Shown here piece by piece: positions 6,364 through 14,507 of a stretch of 17,501 nt of DNA. Location: positions 1 through 17,501 of the forward strand of contig RFJE01000181.1 of assembly GCA_003695005.1 (NCBI GenBank), written 5' to 3'. Numbering within the stretch: position 1 is the first letter of the stretch; every line of letters starts with the position of its first letter. This stretch comes from Candidatus Hydrogenedentota bacterium. GTDB lineage: Bacteria > Spirochaetota > Leptospiria > Turneriellales > J094. Under the pieces are notes generated by a model. That model was not told where the DNA came from and did not search any database. It saw only the letters and a list, made by a program, of their open reading frames with translations. Position numbers and translations under genes: made by a program.

Positions 6364-9063
6364 CTACTTTATTTTTTCTACTAACGAGTTCAACCAATTT
6401 TTTAATTCTTCCACCCGTGGTTTATCCCATTTCGCAGAAGCTTGTGCTAATTCTTTTTTTCCGCCACCCCCACCTTTTCCAGGGGCTTTTTGCATCCATT
6501 CTCGAATTAAGCTGCTAAAATCCAAGTTCTTATTTACTGCATAGTTTTTTGTTGTGGCCATCACCACTTGAAAACCAGTATCATGGTAGCCCGCTAGTAT
6601 GTAAATCGCATCGGCGCGAGCAGATCGCAAAATATCGGCTGCTTTTTTCATAGCAGGAATTGTCCAGCCTTCCTGTACAAAAAGCAATACGGATTGCTTG
6701 GAATGCTTGGCCTGATCTACTAGAGATTGTTCTTCTTCTTTTGTAAGCACTCCGGTTTGTTTTTTCTTTTTTGCACTTTTACGAATTTCTCTTTCAAGTT
6801 CTGTTAATTTTTCGTGATAGTCTCGATATTTTTCCCATAACGCTGCAATTTCCCGAGCAGAATGCAGCTTTCCTTCGGGAAGGTCTTTTTTGAGTGCCTG
6901 AATTTTTTGGTTAAATTCAGCAGTTGCTATTTTTTCTAATTGCGCAATACGTGAAAGAAAATCTTTCTTTCGTTCTTCTAACTTGTTGATTGCTTCTTGT
7001 GCCGTAACGGCTTCGATACGCCGATTTCCTGCCCCAGGGCTTCCTTCTTTTAAAATAACAAAACTTGCAATCTCTGCTGTATTGCTAACATGCGTTCCTC
7101 CACAAAATTCACTAGAGGCATCTCCCATTTGCACGACCCGAACCACATCGCCGTACTTTTCACCAAATGTCATAACAGCGCCTTTTTTAACAGCTTCCTC
7201 TTTTGGCAAGACCGCTGTTTGCACAGGGATTTTCTGCTCAATCCATTCATTTACCTGATTTTCAATTTCTTCAATTTCTTGCTTCGTAAGAGCTTTATTG
7301 TGTGTAAAATCAAACCGCAAATAAGCAGGATGAACTAAAGATCCGCTTTGCCGAATATGATCTCCAAATTTTTTACGAAGAGCTGCATTTAATAAATGAG
7401 TCGCACTATGATTTTTCATGAGCGCTTCGCGTCTTGCTTTATCCACACGTAAAGTAAGTTCCTCTCCTACCTGTATTTTCCCTTTTACGACTTTGCCAAT
7501 ATGGACAATCACTTCTCCTTGTTTTTGCGTATCATAAATTTCTACTTGCGCATATTCCGATTCCATGACCCCTGTATCCCCTAATTGACCCCCACTTTCT
7601 CCATAAAACGGCGTTTTATTCATAACAATAAAAATAGGATAATCCCCTTCTTTTGCTTCCTGAATTTCTCCTTTTTCATCATAAAGATGAATGATCTTTG
7701 CTTTTTCTTCAAGAGATTCATATCCTGTAAATTGTGTCTCGGCCGGTTTTAAAGGGGGAATCGAAAACATAGCAGAAGCTGCAGCTTGCTTGGCACGTTC
7801 TCTTTGTTTCTGCATTTCCTCTTCAAATTCTTTTTCATTTAAGCTTAAGCCACGTGCTTCTGCTAACTCTTTCGTCATTTCTACAGGAAAGCCATAAGTA
7901 TCGTATAAAATAAAAGCATCTTTTCCCGAAACTTCGCCCTTTGCATTTTTTAAAATTTCCTCTAAACGAGAAGCACCACTTTCTAGTGTTTTTAAAAATC
8001 TGCTTTCTTCCGCTTTTACATAATCGCGAACAGTCTCCCTTGCGTTCAGTAACTCGGGATAAAAATAGCCATAAATCTCCACCACCGTATCTACAAGCCT
8101 GTATAGCTTTTCCTCCTTTTGGCCTAGTTTTCTGCCAAACAAAAGCGCTCGGCGCAAAACACGGCGCAAGACATAACCACGACCTTCGTTAGAAGGGAAA
8201 ATGCCATCGGAAATTGCAAAAGTAAGCGTCCGAATGTGATCCGTTAAAACCCGAATGGGTGCTTTTTTTTCTCCTTCATATTCCGTGGAATATACTTCGC
8301 ATACTTTCTCTAAAAGTTTTTTAAGCTCATCAGTATCATAGACAGAATCGACCTTTTGAACAAGGGCAGCTAATCGCTCTAAACCAGCTCCGGTGTCAAT
8401 GCCTGTTTGTGGCAATGGTTCTAATTTTCCATCCGGCGTTTGGTTATACTGGTTAAATACTAAATTCCAATATTCCATAAAGCGATCGCAATCACAGCCC
8501 GGCTTACAATCAGCACGCTGACAGCCATACTCCTTGCCTCTATCTAAATAAAGCTCACTACACGGACCACAAGCCCCGCTATCTCCAGCAGGCCCCCAAA
8601 AATTATCTTCTTTTCCTAAACGAACAATTCTCTCTTCCGGAATTCCAATTTCATCTCGCCATAAAGCATAAGCTTCGTCATCTTCTTCATACACAGATAT
8701 CCAAATTTGATCCGGCTGAAAGGGTAAGACTTTTGTAGAATACTCCCATGCATACTCAATTGCTTCTTTTTTAAAATAATCCCCAAAACTAAAATTGCCC
8801 AACATTTCAAAAAATGTCAAGTGACGAGCGGTTTTTCCAGTTTCTTCTAAATCCGTAGTACGCAAACATTTTTGGACACTTGCTAATCGGGGTGCCGGTG
8901 GTTTTTCCGTTCCAGCAAAGTACGGTTTAAAAGGAACCATACCAGCCGTTGTAAATAATAAGGTTGGATCATTTGCTGGCAAAAGCGAAGCTGATGGCAT
9001 TACCTTATGTCCCCTTTGTTCAAAAAAATCTAAAAATGATTTTCGGATTTCCCGTATGGTCAT
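6364..9063 (-). CDS. alaS: Alanyl-tRNA synthetase
   Basis: Charges tRNA-Ala in the cytoplasm and clears mischarged Ser/Gly-tRNA-Ala. The 899-residue protein has all parts in order: the class II catalytic domain (motif 2 region with RHLTFFEMLGNFSFGDYF, 80-97), a Cys-rich insert (C165, C168, then C181, C186, C190, C192) that could hold zinc, the tRNA-recognition helices, the editing domain with HSATH (552-556) and CGGTH (654-658), a coiled-coil segment and a C-terminal DHHA1 domain with the glycine-rich GKGGGGGKKELAQAS. All editing metal ligands are present. ATG at 9061-9063 gives the standard N-terminus (MTIREIRKSFLDFFEQRGH), although no clear ribosome site precedes it. A structured 232-base spacer lies upstream. 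Confidence 0.98.
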   Translation of the reverse strand: MTIREIRKSFLDFFEQRGHKVMPSASLLPANDPTLLFTTAGMVPFKPYFAGTEKPPAPRLASVQKCLRTTDLEETGKTARHLTFFEMLGNFSFGDYFKKEAIEYAWEYSTKVLPFQPDQIWISVYEEDDEAYALWRDEIGIPEERIVRLGKEDNFWGPAGDSGACGPCSELYLDRGKEYGCQRADCKPGCDCDRFMEYWNLVFNQYNQTPDGKLEPLPQTGIDTGAGLERLAALVQKVDSVYDTDELKKLLEKVCEVYSTEYEGEKKAPIRVLTDHIRTLTFAISDGIFPSNEGRGYVLRRVLRRALLFGRKLGQKEEKLYRLVDTVVEIYGYFYPELLNARETVRDYVKAEESRFLKTLESGASRLEEILKNAKGEVSGKDAFILYDTYGFPVEMTKELAEARGLSLNEKEFEEEMQKQRERAKQAAASAMFSIPPLKPAETQFTGYESLEEKAKIIHLYDEKGEIQEAKEGDYPIFIVMNKTPFYGESGGQLGDTGVMESEYAQVEIYDTQKQGEVIVHIGKVVKGKIQVGEELTLRVDKARREALMKNHSATHLLNAALRKKFGDHIRQSGSLVHPAYLRFDFTHNKALTKQEIEEIENQVNEWIEQKIPVQTAVLPKEEAVKKGAVMTFGEKYGDVVRVVQMGDASSEFCGGTHVSNTAEIASFVILKEGSPGAGNRRIEAVTAQEAINKLEERKKDFLSRIAQLEKIATAEFNQKIQALKKDLPEGKLHSAREIAALWEKYRDYHEKLTELEREIRKSAKKKKQTGVLTKEEEQSLVDQAKHSKQSVLLFVQEGWTIPAMKKAADILRSARADAIYILAGYHDTGFQVVMATTKNYAVNKNLDFSSLIREWMQKAPGKGGGGGKKELAQASAKWDKPRVEELKNWLNSLVEKIK

Positions 9064-9120
9064 ATTTCGATTTTTTATTTTGAGAGCCTGTGTAAATTGA
9101 AATTTAAGTGTCTTACAAAC

Positions 9121-9153
9121 CAGCCATTCTCAGCGAAACGCCGAGAATGGCTG
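9121..9153 (-). other. Perfect-stem hairpin in the alaS leader / OMP 3' spacer
   Basis: CAGCCATTCTC (9121-9131) pairs with GAGAATGGCTG (9143-9153) and GCG/CGC closes an AAA triloop (9136-9138). The single plus-strand mismatch (A9132 with C9142) becomes a G-U pair in the minus-strand RNA, so that strand has an unbroken 15-bp stem with a UUU loop. No clear U-run follows on the minus strand, so a simple terminator is not obvious; a leader element of alaS or a transcript-stabilising hairpin are alternatives. Confidence 0.6.
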
Positions 9154-9170
9154 AAATCGAATTAAAAACA

Positions 9171-9270
9171 GGGGAAAAAAGGCCTGCCAGTGCTCAAACA
9201 GTCCTCGTCCTCACCAAATTAGAAATTTGGTGAGGGACTGCGGAACTGCGCCTAGCAGGCCTTTTTCCCC
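9171..9270 (-). terminator. Large nested hairpin, probable terminator after the OMP gene
   Basis: Outer arms GGGGAAAAAAGGCCTGC (from 9171) and GCAGGCCTTTTTCCCC (to 9270) pair over about 16 bp with one bulged A. An inner hairpin pairs CAGTCC/GGACTG (9199-9204, 9235-9240) and CTCACCAAATT/AATTTGGTGAG (9210-9220, 9224-9234) around the loop AGA, with a five-base bulge at 9205-9209. On the minus strand the 3' arm ends in six T followed by CCCC. It starts 25 bases after the OMP stop. Both strands have an A-run before and a T-run after the stem, so it could stop transcription both ways. Confidence 0.6.
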
Positions 9271-9295
9271 TTCACCCCAAATTGCTGCTTACAAA

Positions 9296-9892
9296 TTACC
9301 CAAATGGATAGGTAATTCGAAACATGGTTTGCGCAGCCCATATTCCTGTTGAATGAAGTTGAGCTTCCGCCCCTATGCGAAAGGCAAAAAAGTTTATCTC
9401 CACCCCAAGAAGACCATAAGCTGTAATGACGGTTGGCTTTTCGAAAGCAGTTAAATTCACTGTAAGATTTCCATCAATTTTACTGCCATCACCGTTATCC
9501 CGAATATAGCCATTGTTTTTTATATTTAAATTTGTTCCCCCGCGATGGATAGCAAAGCCAACTCCGGAATAAAAATTTAGTGCGTACAATACGCTAATTC
9601 CACTGCGGAGCTCTCCTAAAAAAGATAAGACCGAAATTTTGGAATCAATACTGCTACTTCTATCCCATGTTGCCTTAATCGTGTCCGATCCCGAAGAAAA
9701 CGTAACACCGGTTTTATCTGCTTGCGCCACTCCAATTTTATTTTCAGAATATGAGATTCCTCCGGCTAAAACAAGACCATCAAATGAAAATAAGTATTTA
9801 TTTTTATATGATTGAGGCAAAACTTGCTGCCTTACCATAAGACCCGCGGTAAACACAGTAAACTCGGCTTTTGATATTTTGGCTTGATCCAA
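9296..9892 (-). pseudogene. Outer-membrane beta-barrel-like protein, C-terminal part after a frameshift
   Basis: The second half of a split gene. The frame is open from 9964 (just after an in-frame TAA) to the stop at 9296-9298; the earliest conventional start in it is a TTG at 9890-9892, probably not used. It encodes alternating hydrophobic/polar strands such as FDGLVLAGGISYSE, ISVLSFLGELRSGISVLYAL, FYSGVGFAIHRGGTNL and VITAYGLLGVEINFFAFRIGAEAQ, ending in MFRITYPFG with an aromatic near the C-terminus as outer-membrane barrels often have. The arrangement resembles Lsa36-type surface proteins of leptospires as I remember them. Joined to the upstream frame it would give one protein of about 355 residues. 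Confidence 0.7.
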
Positions 9893-10362
9893 GTTGGTTT
9901 TAAAGGAGACAACAAGCCTGTCTCTGTAAGTTTTAAGTAAAAAATCTTGCCTACTAAAGCTGTTTTATATTTAGCAGAAAGACCCATTGCAAAATGTATA
10001 GCCGGTGAAATTGCTCCGCTTACTTGTGTCATTTCCTGCTGTCCTTCTTTTGCAGAAATTAAAATTTTTTTCATAGGTAACGCACTTCCCCCGAAAGAAA
10101 AGCCAGCCGATAGAGATGGAAACTCTCCAATTCCACTTTGTGCTCCGGGGAATCCTAATGTATTCGAGGCTGCTAATGTGTTTGCAAAGTCTTTAGCCAT
10201 TGGGAAGAGATATTCATCATCAAATTTTTGACTAAACTCTAAACTTTGGTATAAGTTTGAAATGGTTGTGCCACCTTTTGATCCGGTATAAATTACTTCC
10301 GAAGCATATAGCCCAATGGTGAGGACGAACAGGGCAAAGTAAACGAATACAGTTTTGTGCAT
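9832..10362 (-). pseudogene. Outer-membrane protein, N-terminal part with signal peptide, frameshifted
   Basis: Begins at ATG 10360-10362, 14 bases after the ABC1 kinase stop. MHKTVFVYFALFVLTIGLYA is a clear signal peptide with likely cleavage after LYA. The mature part (FDDEYLFPMAKDFANTLA, LSAGFSFGG, SGAISPAIHFAMGLSAKY) fits the start of an outer-membrane barrel up to about ALVGKIF. The reading then changes to Pro/Lys/Trp-rich sequence with no strand pattern and stops at 9832-9834, while the barrel continues in another frame from 9964 on. Adding one T to the T6 run (complement of 9939-9944) joins the two as GKIFLLKTYRDRLVVSF. This could be a real mutation, slippage or a sequencing error. Confidence 0.7.
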
Positions 10363-10376
10363 AATTTAATTCTGCT

Positions 10377-12065
10377 TCATGATTTGGAACGATTGGCTAA
10401 AAATAAAAATATACCGGATAGCAAAAAAAAGCCCGCAGCAAGATACGGCATACCTGCTAAAAAGGGAATGTTATCAATGACAGGACCGGGTGTATTCTCG
10501 GATATAGCAAAAAAGGTAGCTGCTAATAAACTCGCTGCCGAAAGATAGGGATAAGACCGAGCCGTTGGTGATACCTTTTCTTCTTGTGAATTTTCCGCAA
10601 GTTCTACACGGATTTTCCCGCTCGCAAACATATTTAAAGTTTTTATTAAATTCTGCGGTAAGCTTTCTAAAAAATCAATATAATCCGGCAATGTTGTAGC
10701 AATGGCCTTACCCCATTTAAGTGGCGACATTTCCGAAAGAAAAATCTTTTCTAAATAGGGTTTGGAAATTTCTGCCATATTTAAATCTGGATCTAAATTA
10801 CGTCCCACGGCTTCTAATGCCATAATAGCTTTCGAAGAAAGCAATAAATCTCGCGGAAAATATAGCTGATTCCGTGCACCAATATTTACAGTTTCCAAAA
10901 TTAAACGGCCCATAGAATATTCTTTTGATGTGGAAGAAGCCCATTTTTTAATTTCTTCGGCAAGTTCCTTTTGGAATGTTTCCGGATCTGCTTTTGGCCC
11001 GGGGGTAACTAATTTCATAAAGTATTGCACAGCTTGTTCATATTCCCCATGGACCATGTAATAATAGTACAAAAACATTTCTTTACGTACATGGTCGGAA
11101 AAAGTGCCTGTTATGCCTAAATCAATCCAAGCGACTTTTGATCGACCTACAATAATAATGTTATTTGGATGCGGATCGCCATGAAAAAAGCCATCAATAA
11201 AAAGCATTTGTAAAACAGCTTCCGCTGCAATTTTAGCCACTTTTTTAGCATCAATGCCAAGCCTTTTTAATTTTTGGTGCTCGGTCGGGGATACCCCATC
11301 AATAAATTCCATTGTAAGCACCATTGGCGTTGTATAATCCCAATAAATTCGCGGAAAAAGGACACTACGATTTTCTTTAAAGTTTTCCCGAAATTTATCG
11401 GCATTTTTCCCTTCTTGCGTAAAGTCCAACTCACGCATGGTATAATCGGCAAACTCTTCCACAAACTCGGATGGTCGGTAATTCTGCACAAAAGGAAATT
11501 TCTGTAAAATAGCAACCACCCGGCGCATAATGTTTATATCACTAATCATGAGTTGACGAATTCCCGGCCGCTGTACTTTTATAATCACTCGTTGGCCGCT
11601 TCTTAATTTTGCTAAATGAGTTTGTGCTAAAGAAGCTGCTGCGACTGGCTCTTTTTCAATTTCTTTAAAGACCATTTGCGCAGGCATTCCAAATTGGCTC
11701 TCAATAACAGCAATGACATCTGAAAATGGTATTGCAGGAACTTCTGCTTGTAACTTTTGCAATTCTCGAGTAAAGCGAGTTGGCAACATATCGTCGCGTA
11801 AAGAAAGCGCTTGACCAAGCTTAACAAATGTAGGTCCAAGCCTTTCAAGGGCACGCCTAAAATGAGCAGGGTACGAAAGTGCCGATTTTTGCCGCCTAAA
11901 AATAATGCGTAAAAAACCAACAAAAACTCGTTTACCTATTCCTACACGAGCAAGCCCTTTTGGCTGCGCGATTTTCATAATCATTAAATCAATGGATAGG
12001 TCAAACAAAATGCGCAATATTTGCATTGCTCGACGGACATCATTATAAAACCGTATTACCGCCAC
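10377..12065 (-). CDS. ABC1/UbiB-family atypical kinase, membrane-anchored
   Basis: A 562-residue member of the ABC1/ADCK/UbiB family, whose bacterial members support quinone synthesis or lipid handling by an ATP-dependent step. Seen: the family-defining KxGQ motif in FVKLGQALSLRDDMLP (KLGQ 82-85), the Ala-rich loop AAASLAQTH (142-150), the ATP-binding lysine VIIKVQRPG (K163), the catalytic loop HGDPHPNN (295-302) and the metal-binding DLG (315-317, DFG in most relatives). Two hydrophobic helices close the protein (about 510-560), as in UbiB. Start is GTG at 12063-12065; an in-frame TGA lies three codons upstream, so nothing earlier is possible. No other quinone genes are nearby, so the substrate is open. 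Confidence 0.92.
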   Translation of the reverse strand: MAVIRFYNDVRRAMQILRILFDLSIDLMIMKIAQPKGLARVGIGKRVFVGFLRIIFRRQKSALSYPAHFRRALERLGPTFVKLGQALSLRDDMLPTRFTRELQKLQAEVPAIPFSDVIAVIESQFGMPAQMVFKEIEKEPVAAASLAQTHLAKLRSGQRVIIKVQRPGIRQLMISDINIMRRVVAILQKFPFVQNYRPSEFVEEFADYTMRELDFTQEGKNADKFRENFKENRSVLFPRIYWDYTTPMVLTMEFIDGVSPTEHQKLKRLGIDAKKVAKIAAEAVLQMLFIDGFFHGDPHPNNIIIVGRSKVAWIDLGITGTFSDHVRKEMFLYYYYMVHGEYEQAVQYFMKLVTPGPKADPETFQKELAEEIKKWASSTSKEYSMGRLILETVNIGARNQLYFPRDLLLSSKAIMALEAVGRNLDPDLNMAEISKPYLEKIFLSEMSPLKWGKAIATTLPDYIDFLESLPQNLIKTLNMFASGKIRVELAENSQEEKVSPTARSYPYLSAASLLAATFFAISENTPGPVIDNIPFLAGMPYLAAGFFLLSGIFLFLANRSKS

Positions 12066-12149
12066 AACGACTCAATAGCGAGGTTTAGACATCTCGTCAT
12101 CTTTTTTTTATTTTTATCGACGGCCTGTTTCTCTCTAAAAAGGTTTCCT

Positions 12150-12599
12150 GTGAAGCAAATGATAGGATTATTCTTACTTTGTTTAGCCACGAGCTGGATT
12201 TTAGCAAACTCAATTCAACTTCGTCTAACAGAGAAAGAATACATTGCTTTGCGCAGAGAAATGATTGAAATGGATTTAGCATATCGGAATTTAGCTTCAG
12301 CCATTGCTATTTCTTTTCCAAACGAAAGTAAACGACTTTTAGAGAGCCTATCCGAATATAAAATAACAGAACATGTGCATCATAAAAAAGCTGCAAAAAC
12401 TCTTTTGCGAAAATTAAAAAGAAACAACTTAAAAAAGTATTTTGAGAATATTCACAAAATAGCAAAAAAAGCTGCCGAAAAAGCAGAGAAAATTGCGCAA
12501 AATAAATTATCGAATTGGCAACCCGTGGAAAATGCACTCATAAAAATAGCAAGTCAATGCAGGCAATGCCACGAGAAAACAAAAGTAAGCTGGAAGTAA
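12150..12599 (+). CDS. Cytochrome c'-like (class II) c-type cytochrome
   Basis: A 149-residue secreted protein. The start is GTG at 12150, six bases after AAGG; it gives MKQM and then the hydrophobic signal segment IGLFLLCLATSWILA. An ATG three codons on is possible, and a longer ORF from 12021 would overlap the divergent kinase gene and is unlikely. The mature part is predicted all-helical and Lys/Glu-rich, with a single haem-binding CRQCH (137-141) close to the C-terminus. A four-helix protein with one CXXCH near the C-terminus is the plan of class II cytochromes (c', c-556). The sixth-ligand position (Met or none) cannot be assigned by eye. The stop TAA overlaps the ribosome site of lepB, so they form an operon. 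Confidence 0.7.
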   Translation: MKQMIGLFLLCLATSWILANSIQLRLTEKEYIALRREMIEMDLAYRNLASAIAISFPNESKRLLESLSEYKITEHVHHKKAAKTLLRKLKRNNLKKYFENIHKIAKKAAEKAEKIAQNKLSNWQPVENALIKIASQCRQCHEKTKVSWK

Positions 12600-12608
12600 G
12601 GAGATTTT

Positions 12609-13505
12609 ATGTTTCGCTGGGTTTATAAATGGCATGAGAAAAAGAAAAAGTTTTACGAGAAATTCCCCTTTTTGCATCCGATCATATCACTCGCTTCTAT
12701 TATCTTTTGGGTCTTTGCCTTTAAAAGCTCGGTACTTGGAGCAAACAATATTCCCTCGGGGTCGATGATTCCTACACTCAAAATCGGAGATTTCCTTTTT
12801 GTAAATGAAATGAGATTTAATTTAGACATTCCTTTTACTGACATTCCAATAATAAAAATGGACATCCCGAAACGGGGAGACATTGTAACCTTTACCCCAC
12901 CTGCTATGTTCCAGCCCGATGGTACTTACCGCGTATCCGACGAGCTTGTAGGAAAAACTTTAGTTAAGCGAATTGTAGCTGTCCCCGGAGATACAATTAA
13001 AGTAGTTAGCAATAAAATTTTCATTAATGATGTCCCCTATCCCCTAACAAGGGTTAAAGATCCCAATGAACTTAAAATCATTGATGATTTAGATTACAGT
13101 CGGCCAAAGTCCATGTTAGACTTGTTTAAAGAAAAAATTATAGACCCGAATACAGGAAAGATTATTCGGGAGCACTATGTACTCATGCATAAAAACGAAG
13201 AGAGACTCGATGACGGCAGTTTTGCCACCCCGATCCAACCCGTAACTTATTATTTACCTGCCGGAAAATACTTCCTTATGGGGGATAACCGTGACAATAG
13301 CGAAGATTCCCGTTTTTTTGGACCCGTAGATATTAAGAATATTCATGGGAAAGTATTCTTGTCGTATTTTTCTGTAAACTGGGGCGACCATAAATATGGC
13401 GGGAACCCCGAGCTTTTCCCTGTATTTAAGCTTTTTAAACTGTTAGCTGGACAAAAAAAAGGCGTGTACGTGCGATGGGATCGAGTGTTTAAGAGGATTT
13501 ATTAA
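12609..13505 (+). CDS. lepB: Signal peptidase I
   Basis: Removes signal peptides from exported proteins at the outer face of the inner membrane. 298 residues: one N-terminal membrane helix (about 22-44), box B NIPSGSMIPTL with nucleophile Ser52, box D LVKRIVAVPGD with general-base Lys120, and box E MGDNRDNSEDSRFFGPV (224-240). Between boxes D and E an insert of about 60 charged residues (DPNELKIIDD to LDDGSF) makes it larger than Gram-positive SipS-type enzymes and nearer the proteobacterial size. ATG at 12609 follows TAAGGAG, which also contains the stop of the cytochrome gene. Confidence 0.97.
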   Translation: MFRWVYKWHEKKKKFYEKFPFLHPIISLASIIFWVFAFKSSVLGANNIPSGSMIPTLKIGDFLFVNEMRFNLDIPFTDIPIIKMDIPKRGDIVTFTPPAMFQPDGTYRVSDELVGKTLVKRIVAVPGDTIKVVSNKIFINDVPYPLTRVKDPNELKIIDDLDYSRPKSMLDLFKEKIIDPNTGKIIREHYVLMHKNEERLDDGSFATPIQPVTYYLPAGKYFLMGDNRDNSEDSRFFGPVDIKNIHGKVFLSYFSVNWGDHKYGGNPELFPVFKLFKLLAGQKKGVYVRWDRVFKRIY

Positions 13506-13533
13506 CAGCGGCGTTGCGGAACAGACTTTACCC

Positions 13534-13599
13534 TTGAGCAAAATTTGCCGATTTATTTATTTTTTCGAGCTTGTGCGACAGTTGGCTCACAGACTCTTT
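13534..13599. repeat. Composite palindromic repeat, copy B, overlapping rsmH 3' end
   Basis: Shares TTGAGC (13534-13539), the exact 12-mer CGAGCTTGTGCG (13566-13577) and a 17-of-22 match further on (GTTGGC..ACAG.CTCTTT, 13581-13602) with copy A at 3931-4010. The hairpin pairs GAG/CTC (13567-13569 and 13594-13596) and TGTG/CACA (13572-13575 and 13588-13591). It sits between the convergent lepB and rsmH genes and supplies the rsmH stop codon (13587-13589). With only three T after the stem on the plus strand it would be a weak lepB terminator. Confidence 0.6.
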
Positions 13600-14507
13600 C
13601 GTTCGAGAATCCGCATTTTAGCAGATCGAGATCGACGATTTCTTTCTTTTTCTTGCTCCGAAGGTTGGATGGCTTTACGAATCGGTAAAAGAAAATCCCC
13701 TTCTATGCGGGCAGATTTAGCAAATGGGTCGGGATTTTCCTGAAACTCTAAACGACGAAAGGCTTGCTTTACCATTCTATCTTCTAATGAATGAAAACTA
13801 ATCACCATAAGACGACCGCCAGGTTTTAGCATATAGGGTAATTTCGTAAGAGCTTTTTCTAAATGCTTGAATTCTTGGTTTACAAAAATACGCAAAGCCT
13901 GAAATGTTTTTACGTAAGGATGACGATCACTATACACTTTTCCTTTTTTCGTTCGAACTGCATTTTGGATAATTTCTTTTAGTTGCGTAGTTGTCTCAAT
14001 TTTTTGGATCATCCTTGCTTTTACAATAGATCGCGCTATTTTATAGGCCTGTTTTTCTTCACCATATTCTCGTAAAACATGTGCAATTTCTTTTTCTTTT
14101 GCGTGATTTATCCACTCAGATACAGGCAACCCTTCATTTTTATTGTATCTCATATCTAATGGCTGGTGATAGCGAAACGAAAAGCCGCGCTCAAAAGTGT
14201 CCACATGCAACGAAGAAAAGCCTAAATCTAGAAGGATCGTATCAAACGAAAATTCGGGGAAACTTGCTTCGGCATAGCTACCAAGATTCAACTGAATTTT
14301 TTCGCGATAGGGACTCTTTTCCTGTTGAAAGATCCTTACCATTTCTGGATCACGATCATACGCAATTACGTTTCCTTGCGGAAACTTTTCTAACCACGCT
14401 TGCGAATGTCCGCCACGTCCAAAGGTACCATCGAGCAAAACAGGCCTTTCGCTAACACAGACTGCATACTTTAAAAATTCTTCTACTAAAACAGGTATGT
14501 GGTTCAC
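13587..14507 (-). CDS. rsmH: 16S rRNA m4C1402 methyltransferase
   Basis: Adds the N4 methyl group to C1402 in the ribosomal P site, using S-adenosylmethionine (also called MraW). 306 residues: HIPVLVEEFL at the start, the SAM loop LLDGTFGRGGHS (24-35), AYDRDPE (about 49-55), TILLDLGFSS (90-99), FSFRYHQPLDMRYN and VISFHSLEDRMVKQAF, all typical. Start is GTG at 14505-14507, sharing one base with the clpC stop (TAGTG), so translation is coupled. In many bacteria rsmH is in the mraZ-rsmH-ftsL-ftsI division cluster; here none of those follow and the next gene is convergent. The last residues (RKSL and stop) fall inside a palindromic repeat. Confidence 0.97.
   Translation of the reverse strand: MNHIPVLVEEFLKYAVCVSERPVLLDGTFGRGGHSQAWLEKFPQGNVIAYDRDPEMVRIFQQEKSPYREKIQLNLGSYAEASFPEFSFDTILLDLGFSSLHVDTFERGFSFRYHQPLDMRYNKNEGLPVSEWINHAKEKEIAHVLREYGEEKQAYKIARSIVKARMIQKIETTTQLKEIIQNAVRTKKGKVYSDRHPYVKTFQALRIFVNQEFKHLEKALTKLPYMLKPGGRLMVISFHSLEDRMVKQAFRRLEFQENPDPFAKSARIEGDFLLPIRKAIQPSEQEKERNRRSRSAKMRILERKSL

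Noticed and set aside
9064..9300. Possible T-box riboswitch controlling alaS
   Set aside because: The strongly structured leader suggested it, but no T-box consensus (AGGGTGG...ACCGCG) or specifier stem is visible on the minus strand.
10357..10548. Plus-strand 63-residue ORF
   Set aside because: It is antisense to the C-terminal membrane helices of the ABC1 kinase and has no ribosome site or recognisable content.
12021..12149. Long N-terminal extension of the cytochrome gene
   Set aside because: It would overlap the divergent kinase start and add about 43 residues before a proper signal peptide; the GTG at 12150 has a ribosome site.
12066..12149. Divergent promoters between the kinase and cytochrome genes
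   Set aside because: TTAGAC and TATTTT on the plus strand are 18 bases apart but sit in a T-run, and the match is too weak to list as a feature.
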